Positions 1 through 13,391 are shown, counted from the first letter of the stretch. The stretch is 64,000 bases of DNA from Spizellomyces punctatus DAOM BR117 (GCF_000182565.1 NW_015971541.1:1373039-1437038); one strand, 5' to 3'. Made by a program: numbers and translations. The notes: generated by a model not told the origin, from the sequence alone.

Positions 1-1580
<1,580 letters not shown>

Positions 1581-2754
1581 TTAGACTTCCAAAGTCACTT
1601 CAGGGAATGGAAGGGCCATAAAGTCATCGTCAAACTCGAGTGCAGAAATGTCCTCTGCCTGCTGCAAAAAGACTATTTGTCGTTCCATTTCAGACAAGAT
1701 CATTGTGACAAGATAATACAAGAACATTCATGCAGAATAACTCACATTCATCTTGAAATGGTAATTTCATGCTCAAATCTGGAGGGGACAATTCCGGCAA
1801 GTTATCATCGTAGAGGGCATCCCAGATGGCTGGATCCACGTAGGGATCCAAGCGGGGTTTAGCCAAAAAGTGGTGGTCGACAATCAGCTCTGGGTCTGGC
1901 CTGTATTTCTCCTCTGCATTATGGAAAAGGCGTTAGCAACCATTTAGAGCCCGTAGCCGTTTCACGAACATCCATACCGAATGTAGATGGAGGCATATAC
2001 TCAATCTCAACATCCTCTAATGCTTCTACCGCAGTCCCTGAAGCAACATCAGCTGTACTCTCCACTCGGTTCTCATCCCCAAAATGTTTCTTCACTTTGG
2101 TCGAGCTCTTTTTTGCCGATGATTTCAGAGATCGGACCTGTTCACCAGATCGGCTCATCGTGGATCGTTCTAATGCTCTCTGTGAATCAAAGGCCTTGTA
2201 CGGAGTTTCGAATTTTGCAGCTTTAAGAGGCTTCTCGTGGGATGTCGGCGCCGTATTGCGCGGTGTGTTGACCTTTTCTTGCAGTAAGCGCTTGACGGGG
2301 GCGGGAGTCTTGACTGGGACCATGAGCTGCACATGTTTGTTCTTGGGGATATTCTTTAGAGCGCTTCGTGATTCTACAGTGGCGTTGGTTTCTTTGACGT
2401 TGACCGATTTGCCTTGCAAGGCGGTCGGCTGAATTCCCACTGTTACAAGGACCATCCAAATCAAGTACACACAAAACAATGCGCTAACAGAGAAAGAGAC
2501 ATACCTCGCCCGCCAGGCGTCTTTGCAAACCCACTGGACCCTTTCCCCACCTTTGCTGGCGTCGCATTTTCCTTGTCCACATTCAACAGTACGGTTTTCT
2601 TACTCGTTAGCCCAGCCCGACCAGGTGTTTTAAACGACAGGCCCTTTGCTCCAGGTGTCTTGGTCGCGCCAACAGCATTCTCCTTGTCAACATTGTTTTC
2701 CTTGTTTTGCATGTGCCGTTGGACGGCGCGAACCGAGGGAAGATTCCGAATCAT
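1581..2754 (-). CDS. Securin-like separase inhibitor
   Basis: Four exons (2754-2505, 2439-1978, 1913-1746, 1672-1581) give about 323 aa. The N-terminus has three KEN boxes (NKENN, DKENAV, DKENAT) and several KTPG.xG motifs, expected of an anaphase-promoting-complex substrate. The middle is basic and rich in Lys/Pro/Thr. Near the end of exon 2 is the acidic motif DVEIEYMPP, resembling the pseudosubstrate segment by which securins block separase (human PEIEKFFPF). The C-terminus is acidic and hydrophobic (FDDDFMALPFPEV), like other securin tails. Securin holds separase inactive in the nucleus until anaphase. Securins diverge strongly, so this rests on motif order and not on overall identity. 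The start could also be Met 2712 (MQNKEN) or 2844 in the same frame. Confidence 0.68.
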
Positions 2755-3275
2755 TCTGTGTGCTGCCAAGACTCTGAATGCGGTATGGATGACCGCCGTC
2801 AGATGCAATCTCTGTGACGGCTGCGGCAGAGGGCTTGTAAACAATTAAAACGCTGCACTTGTCTCGTCTGGTCTGTTGGAGATCATCAGATGCAAATGCG
2901 TAGCAATTTCAAGTCAACAGATCAGCTACGAACAGAGTTGTCAAACACACCGACGCGTTCGAATGTCCGACTGGCACTCTTGGGTAAGCATTCCGATCGT
3001 CCTCACACCCGTTGCGAAATGCCGTGGAATGTTGTTTGGAAACAGAGATGTTAGCATAGCCAATGCAGCACACCCATGACTTGTCAAATGTATGAACTCT
3101 GTTCGTTGGTTACATGATCAGCATCTACCTGATATTTGAATATCAAGATATTGCTCGACAGGTGAGTATGGTACAGTGCATCTGCACCAGTCCTCCAATT
3201 GATATTGCGCAGAATTCAACAGAATTATACGAAAAATATATCATGTCCTATCAAGTATACACAGCTCTTTTACAT
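2755..3275. other. Intergenic, securin 5' side to EF-hand gene 3' end
   Basis: About 520 bases between the securin start and the calcyphosin-like stop codon. I see no coding pattern, tRNA fold or repeat. It holds the securin promoter and the 3' region of the EF-hand gene. Confidence 0.4.
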
Positions 3276-5638
3276 TTACCGCAAATACCCATTCGGCTGC
3301 GCACCATTTTGGAACCCGCTTGTCCTCAGAGTCCGCAATTGTGGGTGTGCAGACTGAAAAGTCGTAAACACCATATAACTGAACACGTTATCATCTTCGA
3401 TGGTTGCACCGCGGTTGGCCCAGTACAGGCGGAACATTTCTTTTGTTATCTGGTCCATTCTTGAAAGGGATGAAGAATTAGAAAACATGTGAATGATTGT
3501 GTCGGAGGAAATTCGAGCTTTTTTACCGTTCTGAGCCATCAAATCCTGCCTCCAGCTCTTCCTCAAAAAGGCGATCCCGAGATTTCTCACCAGATAGCCA
3601 TTCGGTAAACCGAGTGCAATCAAACGCAGCGCGGAGCTGGTGAATGTCAATAAAACCTGCAACCAAAAACCCGTCAGCCAAGAGTCACTCGGATCATATA
3701 TAAACCAAGTAACTTACCCCGTTTTGGGGTATCCAGTCGTGCAAACGCTTGATCTGAAACGTATCTTCTTAGTGGATCCATGTCACCTCGCAGGTCTTCA
3801 ATGAAGCGCATATACGGAATTGCATTGCTCTCTGTCGCATAGTGGACGATCAAACCATCCATGTTCTGTCATCCCAGAAAGATGAATCCAGGTGTCACCT
3901 AGCCAAAAAGATTGGCCATCACGCATACCTCAACGCCGAGCAGCGGTAAGCATTCTAAGAGCACCTCTGTAAATACACCTGCAGGAACACAAAGAGTTTG
4001 ATGCGGGTCTTGCGCGCGTAAGTTTCGGATCAATGATGCGACTGTCAGACGTTTTCGATTTGATGCAGTTGAACGAAGTTGGTTCTTGATTGTCTTGAAG
4101 ATTAGCTGTAACCCAAGAACGTACAATCAGGTTTCCCTTTTCTCTAACTGAAATCGTGTCTCTGGTTTTTACCTCGAGAGGCAGCACGATACCAGCCGTT
4201 CGATCCACTCTGCCCATTCTCCTTATACGAACTCTTTGCTCTCCCTCTCTCATCCCTATCGCGGCTACACTATAATCGGGCAACACATCGTAACGTTTGT
4301 ATACAAGCCTGCCATCCCTTTTCCGTGGCTTGGGTGCTGGAGTTGCTGGGAACCCTCGGGTACCGGTCCTATCATCGGCTGTCGACTGGGTTTGGTCCAA
4401 TATCGGCCAGCAGCATTTTACCATTGAAGAAAAGGTGGTGTCGGACGAGTAGCTGATGGAAAGACCGGCAAAGTAATCCAGAAACTGGGTGCGAGATATT
4501 CTTGGGGGACAGTAGTATAGGAACGTGTCGATGAATTCTAAGGTAACTTCTTCTACTCTTTTATGGCCTGCCATTAAATGTGTGCGCCTTAACCAATATG
4601 CACGAATATGCACCAATCTGTAGAGATACCTACCATTTACAACGTCCGGATGTCCAGCGGCGTGAAATGCTCTTTTAACCTCCTCTCTATCAATCTTTCC
4701 ATCATCCCCTTTTCTGAAATGGCCAAAGAGTGCAAGGATGACTTCCCGCCGTTGGCTACTAATCTTGCCCTAAGGAATTCTAGGCATAAGTGAGCCTGAT
4801 CAGAACAGGTACTTGACTGAGATTGCAATACCGCAATAGCTTTGACCAGTTCGTTATAGACGAGATGGTTAGTTCCAAAACCGTAGTTCTCGTATAGAAT
4901 CGTAAAGCCCTGTAATACAAGTGATGAGGACATGTCACGGATGCTGGCTTTTTAATGGCATTGCTTCACGATCTGACCTCTGGAGTAATCTCCAGCTCTG
5001 CATCTTTTAATGCTTTTTCGAATCTTGGCAGAGTCAGCTTTCCGCTGTAAACATAAAAACATCATTTATCAATTTTTGATGCCCTCAAAAAAACGTCCTA
5101 TCCGTTCAAATTACTTACCTCCTGTCCAAATCATTCTTTTGGCAAAACTGCAAAAAACTAAAAATGCCACGGGCACCGCGCCGGCTCAAGGTATCCTACA
5201 TCGAGGATGAATATCGGACAAAAGAACCCTACAAGCTGCTACAAACATTACTTACACGAAGCTCTTGCAGAATGGATTCCACCCTGGGATCCACTATTGG
5301 GTTCTTTGTTTGTGCTTGTGCTCCTAATGACTGGGGCACCTTGGAAGACTTTTGCTGAGTGGAAAATTTGTGTTCGGTTGGTTGAAGCCATCCTTGTTCA
5401 TAGGCACGGCGTTGTAGGACCGCACGAGGTATATGCTTCGTGCTTCATAAAGAAAAGTAAATATATTAGAGATGAATAAGATGGGAAGTTTACAATATTT
5501 TGTAAAAAAAAAATACTGTTACCTATAGTTTGTCGAAAACAATGCCAGTCCCGCAGGTGATTCGAAAAACGATTCCGATCCCAGATCTCGTGGGGGCTTG
5601 GCGGCGGACAAGCCTGGCGGGTTCCTTGCCCTGAGCAT
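3276..5638 (-). CDS. Calcyphosin-type EF-hand protein with duplicated module
   Basis: The gene reads right to left from the ATG at 5638 (TGA-AAA-ATG context) through about nine short exons. A canonical EF-hand, NDLDRSGKLTLPRFEKAL, is built across the splice from a 29-base exon (about 5122-5150). Next come ENYGFGTNHLVYNELVKAI, a second hand (FRKGDDGKIDREEVKRAF), and a block IDTFLYYCPPRISRTQFLDY..LSISYSSDTTFSSMV that aligns with the calcyphosin C-terminus ([27 protein letters not shown]). After a linker, an EF-like module appears again (LIFKTIKNQLRS, HYATESNAIPYMRFIEDL) and ends with MFRLYWANRG..IEDDNVFSYMVF, a second copy of that C-terminus. Most loops have lost Ca-binding acids, so probably only the first two hands bind calcium. 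Calcyphosins occur in cilia and calcium signalling, which fits a zoospore. Family confidence is high; exon borders are moderate. Confidence 0.75.
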
Positions 5639-6370
5639 TTTTCAAGACAAAGGTTGCAAATAGTGCGACTGTAACCGAGCGCTGGCTATCGCAGATGAGG
5701 AATTTGGCCAAGTCCGATGCTTATGTCATCTCTCACCCATGGTGTTGTCAAACTTCATCGTACGCTTTTACTTTTTGCTCGGAGGGTAACCATTTGAGGT
5801 GGTACCGCTTTTAAGACTTTTGTGTAAGAGTTTATTTGGATATTGGTGCCAGACGATCCTATTTCCTGTCGCTGGAGCTCGTTCGCTGTAACTCGGCCAG
5901 CTTATCAACTCTGTTACGGCGTCACAACGTGTGGGGTCATGTTGGCTGCCACAGAACCATGTCATGAAAAGACATGCTGACTGAGAACATGTCAGCATGA
6001 GTATCAGCATGCATGTTGTGTATAGCTATTCTTATAGGCTGAATCTAAAGTCTCACTGGCGTGAAGAGCAGTTTACATGAATGGTCCAAATTCAAAATAT
6101 GCCACCCCAATGGCCCCATGCTGGAATGGATCGACAGCGTTGGTCCCCTCAAGCCCTTTCAAAAGCAACAATCAAGAACACATGTTCAACGGAAAACTCT
6201 GGTTGCCCAAAGGGCGCGGACCCTGCCTGACTCCATCTGACGCAAACAAAAGTGTGATTCAACACACAAAAGAATCCCTCAAGATAAAAGGCCGAGCTTT
6301 CGTTTCCCTTCCGTCTTTTTGCCTCAACATTCCTACCTACAAACTCGCTACGTTTCTTTTGTTTTGCACC
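5639..6370. other. Divergent intergenic region, EF-hand gene / SAP-like gene
   Basis: About 730 bases shared as upstream sequence by two divergent genes. No gene recognised. A short inverted motif (CATGTCATGAAAAGACATG) lies at about 5957-5975. The in-frame extension upstream of 6371 (from 6077) is not protein-like. Confidence 0.35.
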
Positions 6371-6720
6371 ATGGCCGAAATTCACGGACAAGAGCCCCAT
6401 ACCTATGAATATGCCAGCGCAGACCAACTGGCTGAGCGCGATATGGATGAGACGCAAAAGGCGCGTTTCGAGGAGCTGATGCACAAGCCTGCGGTGAGGG
6501 TTTTATAAAGTATATCACTCTTTTTGTTAAGGGCGATGCTGTTTATACTTTATTCAGCATGAATTGCGCAACATTTTGGAAGAGCATCACATTGAGTACA
6601 AGGTAAGATGGACGGGCGTCTGTGGGATTGATGGACTGTTGTGCTGAACGTTCACCATGATAGGATTGTAACGAAAAGCAAGAGTTTGCACGAAAGATTA
6701 TGGATCGTGTCAAAGACTGA
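6371..6720 (+). CDS. 74-aa protein with SAP/MANF-C-like helix pair
   Basis: Three exons (6371-6493, 6558-6602, 6664-6720) join in phase 0 at both introns to give 74 aa. The first half is acidic with a helix (DETQKARFEELMHKPA). The second half, HELRNILEEHHIEYKDCNEK followed by QEFARKIMDRVKD, has the pattern L-R-x-I/L-L-x5-I/V-x-Y/C-x-x-C-x-E-K-x-x-F-x-x-K/R-I, shared by SAP-like domains at the C-terminus of MANF/ARMET and in related small eukaryotic proteins. MANF itself is a secreted ER-stress protein; no signal peptide is seen from this start, so secretion is not supported. Role unknown. A longer in-frame start at 6077 exists but lacks protein-like character. Confidence 0.6.
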
Positions 6721-7446
6721 AAGCTCTACGCAGCTTTTCTCTTCTAGTCCCGTTGCGTTGATCCAGTTGCGTTGATATGGGTTTTTAGTCGTCTAGTTTG
6801 TGCTAGTGTTTTTTTGCAATTCTGGTAGACGAGGGCAGGGTAGTTCTACTGGGTGATTTGTTCTTTTTTGACATAACGTTTGGTTTATTTGGGCTTTTGG
6901 GCAACAAGATGAAAATGGATTTTGGAGACAAGTTGGGCCTTCTACAAGGTTTTTTTTCCTTATCGCTATTGGACTTTTGGCTTCTTTTTTGGGCCTTTGA
7001 TGAAGCGACGAACCCTGGCAACATGTAGCGTTCAAAAGTACTGCGCAAGCGACACCCACTCACCCATTCACACATACTCTTCCATTAAAACCATCAACTT
7101 GCAAGCAAGAAGCATTCCTCCATCAAAGCAAAGCAACTCACATTCTAATAAAAAAAAGAAGGAATAATCCCAAGTGTTCGAAACTCCGCGTTCAACTCCA
7201 AGAAATTTGAGGCGCTTCCCAATTGGAGAATCTCACCCCAAATTGAAACACTTTTTGATTTGTCTCCAAAATTACTAAAAGGTTGAACTTTTCCTTTTGG
7301 TTTTTTTTACGTTTGCTTTGGACAAGGGACTTTAGAACAAGAAGAACAAGGATATATTCCCCCATTCTTTTCTACCATTACTTTCACCACTTTTCGTCTT
7401 TGACTTGGTTGACAAAGAGGTTACAGCTCATGAAGTCGTCCGCGTC
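6721..7446. other. Intergenic, SAP-like gene to GRAM/VASt gene
   Basis: Low-complexity, T-rich on the left and A-rich near 7150-7160. No gene, repeat array or RNA seen. The right half is the probable promoter of the GRAM/VASt gene. Confidence 0.35.
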
Positions 7447-10174
7447 ATGTCATTATTTGGCATTACAGTAAAAAGACGTGCGCGAGGCAAGTCGGATTCA
7501 GCAAAGGATAAAGAGGTGAGGAACTCAACGCTTTTGTGTGGTCCGTAGAGAAAATGTAGAGGATGGGGGGAAGGAAGGAAGGAAAGCGACAAACGACGGT
7601 CGTCATTCACGTGATGAGGCCATCGCTCAGCCGCCCAAAGGAGGCCAGCGGAGGGGAGAGTGCAAAGACGCAAAAGGATCTGGCAGAGGTTTTTCCCCAT
7701 TCCCCTTCAAACTTGTTAATTAACCTTTTGCGCAACTCCCCGTGTAGGAGGTTCAACAACCCCAATTCAAGTCTCCCAGCACTCGACTTGGGCCGCCTCT
7801 GGTTCCACCGTCACGACCATTGAATCGTGCTCGACCTCCCCTCACTCGATCGGCAACATTTCCAGTTTTGCAGCAACCGAGCCTTGACATTCCAAACGCA
7901 AACTATCCTTCTTCCCACCTATCCGCCCCGGTGAACGGCACAATGCAGGAAAACGGCTCACACGATCCTCCGTCGCCGACTTGGCGCGAGGACGCTCCCT
8001 ACCTTCCCTTTTTGGACGAAGTGCGTGCAGCAGGCCAACATCAACGAGCCAATTCCTTTATCTCAGAAGAGGGAACATCGTTAGGGAGACGTCTAAGTTC
8101 TCGTGGCCGACGCAGTCTAAATCGTCTCAAAGCTACTCTGAACTTGGGTAGCGAGGACTCGTCAGCGTCTTTGAGTGCTGATAATGACGCTCATTCTTCT
8201 CATTCTGCAAGTACAAGCAATACCGCTGTGCACTCGGATGGACAAGAAATTGATCCAGTCACTGGTGTTGCGTTTGCAAACGAGAGGGATAATGCAGACT
8301 TCCATCGCGCATATCCCAGCATTGATGATACTGATCGGTTAATCGATGGTACGGTCACATTTTAACGCCTGTACGTGAGAATCCATCTTTTGAATTGTAA
8401 CCCTTTTTCTTGTTTACCATTAGATTTTGCTTGTGCGTGGAATAAGGAAGGTCTCTTGATCCAAGGACGCATGTGGATTTCTCAGCGTCACGTATGCTTT
8501 AAAGGCTGGACGCAAAGCTCGCACATTTGTATTCAGCTTGCCAAAGTGAAAAGCATTGAAAAAAGGAACATTGCCCTCGTCATTCCAAATTCCATGGAAA
8601 TAGAAACGGAGCGCGGAAAGTATTTTTTTGCGAGTTTCTTTAATCGAGATACCACCTATGACTTGCTCACCAAGCTGTGGAGAAACAATATGGTACTGTG
8701 TATTTGTCTATCTGGTGTTTTAGTTTTTGTATAATGTCTTACGGTTTTTATCCAGTCATCAACCAGCTCACGGGATTCTGCGGACGACGAGATCGACGAA
8801 TCTTGTACCTGCGACGGCTTGGGTACATGTGAATCTTGCTTCACAAAGGCTAAATTAAACGGACGCCGCGGGAGCGAGGATGCGCGAGGGAGACCGCTCT
8901 TGCGTAAGCTGGGAATTGGCCAAAGGGACAAGTCATCCACCTCCGAGAACGCTAGCACCGAATCATCGCCACAAATCTCTTCTGTAGCCAAAGCTGCTGA
9001 AGTTGGCTCCCCCATTCTCACCCTTACCACCGCCGAAGGTGAAAACATTGCGCCTCCGACGCCGCCAGACAGTCCACCCCGTGCAAGATCCGAACAGCCC
9101 GCTGCACAATGTCAATGTGGCGAGGAGCACAGAAGAATGAGAACAATATTAGACAATACATATCCTGTGCGAGTTGAAGATTTGTGGACAATGTGGTTCT
9201 CACCCAAGAGTGATGACGGCGACTGGTATGGACGTTTTTTGGTTCATAATCGCAAAGTCAAAGGTGGGTCAAACAAATCAAAGGCTGTGCATTATATGTA
9301 TTTGGCATTAAGAATGCATTTTGTGTAGATTTGGCGATTGGCCCATGGGTGGCGCCTGATGATGTGTCGGAGGCAAAACCGCTGCCCATACCTTCTGGGA
9401 ATTCCGCATACAGTCCGTCGATGGCTGACGCTGAAGTTGGCTGGCATAGAAAATTGGAATATATCATGCCCCTCACCGGGCCGATTGGGCCTAAACAAAC
9501 TAAATGCATTGTCGACGAACAAATTGTTGCCAAACAAGATGGGTAGGTTTACTCTGTGTAGTTGCAACTTTATCAATCCAGCAAAAAACTAATCACAAAG
9601 AACATCCAGCGCTATTTGCCTTCAAAGTCGCGCCGTAACCCCCGATGTCCCTTCAGGACAAGCATTCCACGTCATCACTCGAATCTGCCTCCTTCACACC
9701 CCACCAGCCAGCACTCATGTCGTCGTATCCACCGAAGTCGTTTTCACGAAATCCTCCTGGATCCGTGCAGCTATTGAAAAAGCTACACCAGAAGGACAGT
9801 CAAAATTTTTCAAAGAACTGGATTTGGCTTTTACTGCCGAATTCACCAAAAAGCATGCCCATAAAAAACACATCAAGAAACCAGTGCATCATACGATCAT
9901 AAAGTCCCACTTGAGAGGGCATTCGCCCTCGCCTTCCCCATTTACCCCCTCGTCATCATTACCGCCAGAAAGGCAAGAACAACCCAACCAGCATGTTATT
10001 CCTTTGCTGTCTGGCTCCTCCTTGGAACCCAATTTGACGTTTATGGTGTTTGCTGTTTTGATTGTAGCCGTTTTGTTGTCTTTGAGTATGCAAGCTGTTG
10101 CATTGTACAAAGTTGTTGGGATTTTGGAAAAGGTGGAAGCAAGAGTTGGAGAGGCGTGTGGGAGGGTACTGTAA
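7447..10174 (+). CDS. GRAM + VASt domain membrane protein (Lam/GRAMD1 family sterol transfer)
   Basis: Six exons (7447-7515, 7748-8348, 8424-8692, 8756-9263, 9329-9542, 9610-10174) close perfectly in frame to about 741 aa. After a Ser-rich leader, a GRAM domain (about residues 215-310) shows DFACAWNKEGLLIQGRMWIS and VCFKGW. A Ser/Pro linker follows with a Cys cluster (CTCDGLGTCESCF). The VASt domain (about 435-620) has the diagnostic motifs NTYPVRVEDLWTMWF, GWHRKLEYIMPLTGPIGP and VVVSTEVVFTKSSW. A transmembrane helix near residues 690-715 (LTFMVFAVLIVAVLLSL) precedes a short helix. Yeast Lam/Ysp and animal GRAMD1/Aster proteins of this build are ER-anchored and move sterol at membrane contact sites. 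The short exon 1 (MSLFGITVKRRARGK) was chosen because its donor joins in phase. Confidence 0.9.
7607..7614. promoter_or_regulatory. TCACGTGA palindrome in first intron of GRAM/VASt gene
   Basis: Exact 8-base bHLH-type (Cbf1-like) palindrome, inside the predicted 5' intron. Same site as at 13315, 14705, 28175, 33403 and 51980. Confidence 0.4.
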
Positions 10175-10451
10175 CCATAGTCCTATAGAAGTTTTTTGTA
10201 GCATAGTCGCAAAGTTTTGTTTTTCTGCCTACATGTTTCTTGACTTGTTTTATTTTTGGCCATAAAGAAAAAACAACCAGTGTTACCTTGCTGTTTGTGC
10301 AAGCAGGAGAGCTATATTTACAACAAACGCTCCAAAATGACAAACGTTCACACAATCTAGAGTAAAACCCCCGTGCGATGTCCCAGAAGATATATAACCT
10401 TCCTCTCCCAATAAAGCGCAAATGCATCAGTGACAACAAAACAAAAATGGA

Positions 10452-12303
10452 TTAATGTTGAGCCCATTGGATCGATTTCAGATCAATGCCTTCCTGAACC
10501 TATAGATATAAAAAAAAGTCATCAACCACCTGTTTGCAAAAAAAGAAACACCACAGAACATACCATCTCCCATAAAGGACTCATCTCCCTCAACCTTCCC
10601 ACATGCTTCACAACCCTATCCACAACAAAATCCACCTCCGCCTCCGTCGTGAACCGTCCAATCCCAAACCGAATCGAACTGTGCGCCATATCATCATCGG
10701 CACCGAGAGCACGAAGCACGTAGGACGGTTCCAGGGATGCTGATGTGCATGCGCTGCCGGACGAGAGCGCAATTTCTTTGAGAGCCATTAAGAGGGATTC
10801 ACCTTCTACGTAGGCAAATGAGAGGTTGACGCAGCCAGGATACGAGGCATCGGGGTCGCCGTTGCGGACAACGTGTTCGATTTGGGAGGTTATTCCATTA
10901 ATAAGGCGGTCCGAAAGGGCTCTGATGCGAGCTGCGTCGTACTACAGTTCACCAAAAAAAAAAAAAAAAAGTGATAAGCTATAGCTGTTCTCGTACCAGT
11001 ATACTCAAAATGTCACATACATTCATTTCCTCTTTGGCGATAGCACAAGCCGCACCCAACCCTACAACCAAAGGAGTTGGTACAGTCCCACTCCGCAAAC
11101 CCCTCTCTTGTCCACCACCAGACATGATTGGCTCCAATCGTACACGCGGGCGACGTCGAACATAGAGGGCACCAATGCCTTTTGGACCATATATTTTGTG
11201 TCCTGATATGGACATGAGATCCACGTTCATGGCGTTCACGTCGAGGGGTATTTTACCGACAGCTTGCGCCGCGTCAGTCTACACATCGCAGAAAAAAAGG
11301 ATTTAGGAATTTTGTCATATGCAAGGTCAAGAGATGGGGTTAACCTACATGAAAGAATACTTTTTTTGCCCGGCAAATCTTTCCAATCTCTGCAATAGGT
11401 TGGATGACTCCAATCTCATTGTTTACGGTCATGATGGACACCAGAGCGGTTTCAGGTCGGATCGCTTCTTCCAGAGTCTAACATGAAAAAGAAGGTAAGT
11501 TTCTGCGAGTACACGCCATGCAGAAATGCGTACCTGAAGATCAATCAGTCCATTCTCCTTGACAGGTAAATATGTCACATCGAAACCCTCCTCTTGCAAC
11601 ACACGGCAAGAGTCCAACACACATTTATGTTCCGTCTGAGTAGTAATAATATGGTTCTTCTTACTCTTGTAAAACCTCGCAACACCTTTAACACTCATAT
11701 TGTTTGACTCGGTAGCTCCACTTGTGAAAATAATCTCTTTGGGATCTGCTCCAATAAGATCGGCCACTTGCTGTCGCCCCTTTTCTACACCTGCCTCCGA
11801 TTCCCAGCCGTATTGATGAGTTCGTGAGTGGGGATTGCCGTAGAATTGCGTCATGTAGGGGAGCATAGCGTCGATGACTCGAGGATCCATTGGGGCGGTT
11901 GCTTGGACGTCGAGGTAGATGGGGCGTCCGTCTCGTTTCACAAGGGATTCTTCAAATCCAGAAGCTGGATGATAGAATGCTTTAATATACAGAAAGCGGG
12001 CTCTAAACAAGCAAGGTGATCTTTTGCATATCCCAATCCCCAGCACCTTCCCGCCGCCAATATCATGCAATTTGGTACAAGCATCTCCTTCAAACCCATC
12101 CAAAACAACCGATACGCACCTTCTATTGGTGTCTCCTGTGCGGTAGCAGCAGCTTGCACACGTTGTGTCGCAGTAACCAAAGTCTTCCTCGAGTCGACTA
12201 CGGATCTCCTTGAGCAGTCTCGCAAAACTGTCGACGCACACCGTGGTCGCAAAGCATTGACTGCCTGTACCGTAGGACGGCCTAGGCGATACAGAAGCGA
12301 CAT
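10452..12303 (-). CDS. NFS1: Mitochondrial cysteine desulfurase
   Basis: Class V aminotransferase of the NifS/IscS type, reading right to left from ATG 12303. The N-terminus ([20 protein letters not shown]) is basic and lacks acids, like a mitochondrial presequence. Conserved blocks are [65 protein letters not shown] (across an intron at about 11280), [17 protein letters not shown] with the PLP lysine, and the sulfur-carrying loop [21 protein letters not shown] near the C-terminus. It ends [15 protein letters not shown], the hallmark C-terminal helix of eukaryotic Nfs1 that contacts the scaffold protein. It supplies persulfide to Isu for Fe-S cluster assembly in the matrix. About six exons. 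Divergent from QCR9 with about 250 bases between start codons. Confidence 0.95.
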
Positions 12304-12556
12304 GATTGGTTTCGTGTCTCTATTCAACCGATGGGGTAATGCCTCCTTGGGTGTGTTCAAAGAAAAACACAATGGGGTTGAACGGTTTGTTTAAAAACTT
12401 GGTGAGTCGGCGGATATTTACATTTGACGCGGCACCGTGACTTTGCATTGTGGCACGGGCAGATAATTAATATCACGTAATACGATCGGCAACGTTTGGT
12501 TTTGCATTTGTCTTTGTTTTGCTTTTGTGAATTATCAACCATATCGCATCAAAACC

Positions 12557-12874
12557 ATGGCGAGCCCAACCCAAAGAGTACTTTATGATGGTGGGTACGG
12601 TACAAGAGGAAAAGATGTATCGATCCAATAAAGTTGATGGATATGTTTTCTTTATAGTTTTCTTGCGCAGGAATTCAACCTTTGTTTTGGTCATCTTCTC
12701 TGCTGCCATGGCGGTTGAGATTGGGACGGACACTCTTACTGATGTGATTTGGGATCACATCAATAGAGGGGTTAGTTGGTGTCTCAATGGAATTTCTCGT
12801 CTGTGTTCATAGATTTGACATTTCAATGCTAGCGGCAATGGAAAGATATTCGCAAGAGATATGTGACTGAGTAG
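12557..12874 (+). CDS. QCR9: Cytochrome bc1 complex subunit 9
   Basis: Three exons (12557-12590, 12658-12770, 12833-12874) give a 62-aa protein, about the length of yeast Qcr9 and human UQCR10. It starts MASPTQRVLYDVFLRRNSTF, has one transmembrane helix (TFVLVIFSAAMAVEIGTDTL), then IWDHINRGRQWKDIRKRYVTE, the typical family C-terminus. It is a single-pass inner-membrane subunit next to the Rieske protein in complex III. All three splice joins keep frame and rebuild the conserved N-K/R-G-x-x-W-K-D-I-x-x-K/R-Y motif, so the model is firm. Shares a short bidirectional promoter region with NFS1, which feeds Fe-S clusters to complex III. Confidence 0.92.
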
Positions 12875-13391
12875 CATTGAAGCTCGAGGTGTTCTTAAGG
12901 TTCTAATCTGGCGCAATACAATCTCTTCATCCTCAATTGTTGGACACATGTTGACACCCGGTGCTTGCACCAACACATTTGAATTTGGAATTTCACCTCC
13001 TGCCACTTCCTAATGCATATGCGCTGATTCTATCAGGTACTATCTATGTCTACAATTATATAACTAGATGTTTAACATCTTATTTCTGCAAGAGTCTTTA
13101 AAGAATGGTGCTTGTCCTCCAAAGCATATCATGGTCCGCTCCATTGGGTCCACTAAGCAAGACCGCTCCCAGTACGCTGATGCGACATACGCTTGCCAAT
13201 CTTTTGAGTCTTGGTGGTCTTCCGATTTAAGAAAGAAGAGCACTCACCATTGGTTATGAATAACAAATAACAAAGGTAGAGGAAGGAATCCCAGTTGCGG
13301 ATCTAACTCATTAGTCACGTGACTTCATTTAGCTTATTTTAGCTAAACGAATAGACTCTCAACCGATAGCGTTCAAGCAATCATCTTCCAC
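12875..13391. other. Intergenic, QCR9 to hydroxyacid reductase
   Basis: About 515 bases without a credible gene. The last 80 bases contain the TCACGTGA site at 13315 and form the likely promoter of the downstream reductase. Confidence 0.4.
13315..13322. promoter_or_regulatory. TCACGTGA palindrome before hydroxyacid reductase
   Basis: Exact palindrome 70 bases upstream of the reductase ATG at 13392, a usual distance for a proximal activator site. Confidence 0.5.

Noticed and set aside
5957-5975. Inverted CATGTC motif as a terminal inverted repeat
   Set aside because: Too short, no second distant copy, no transposase nearby.
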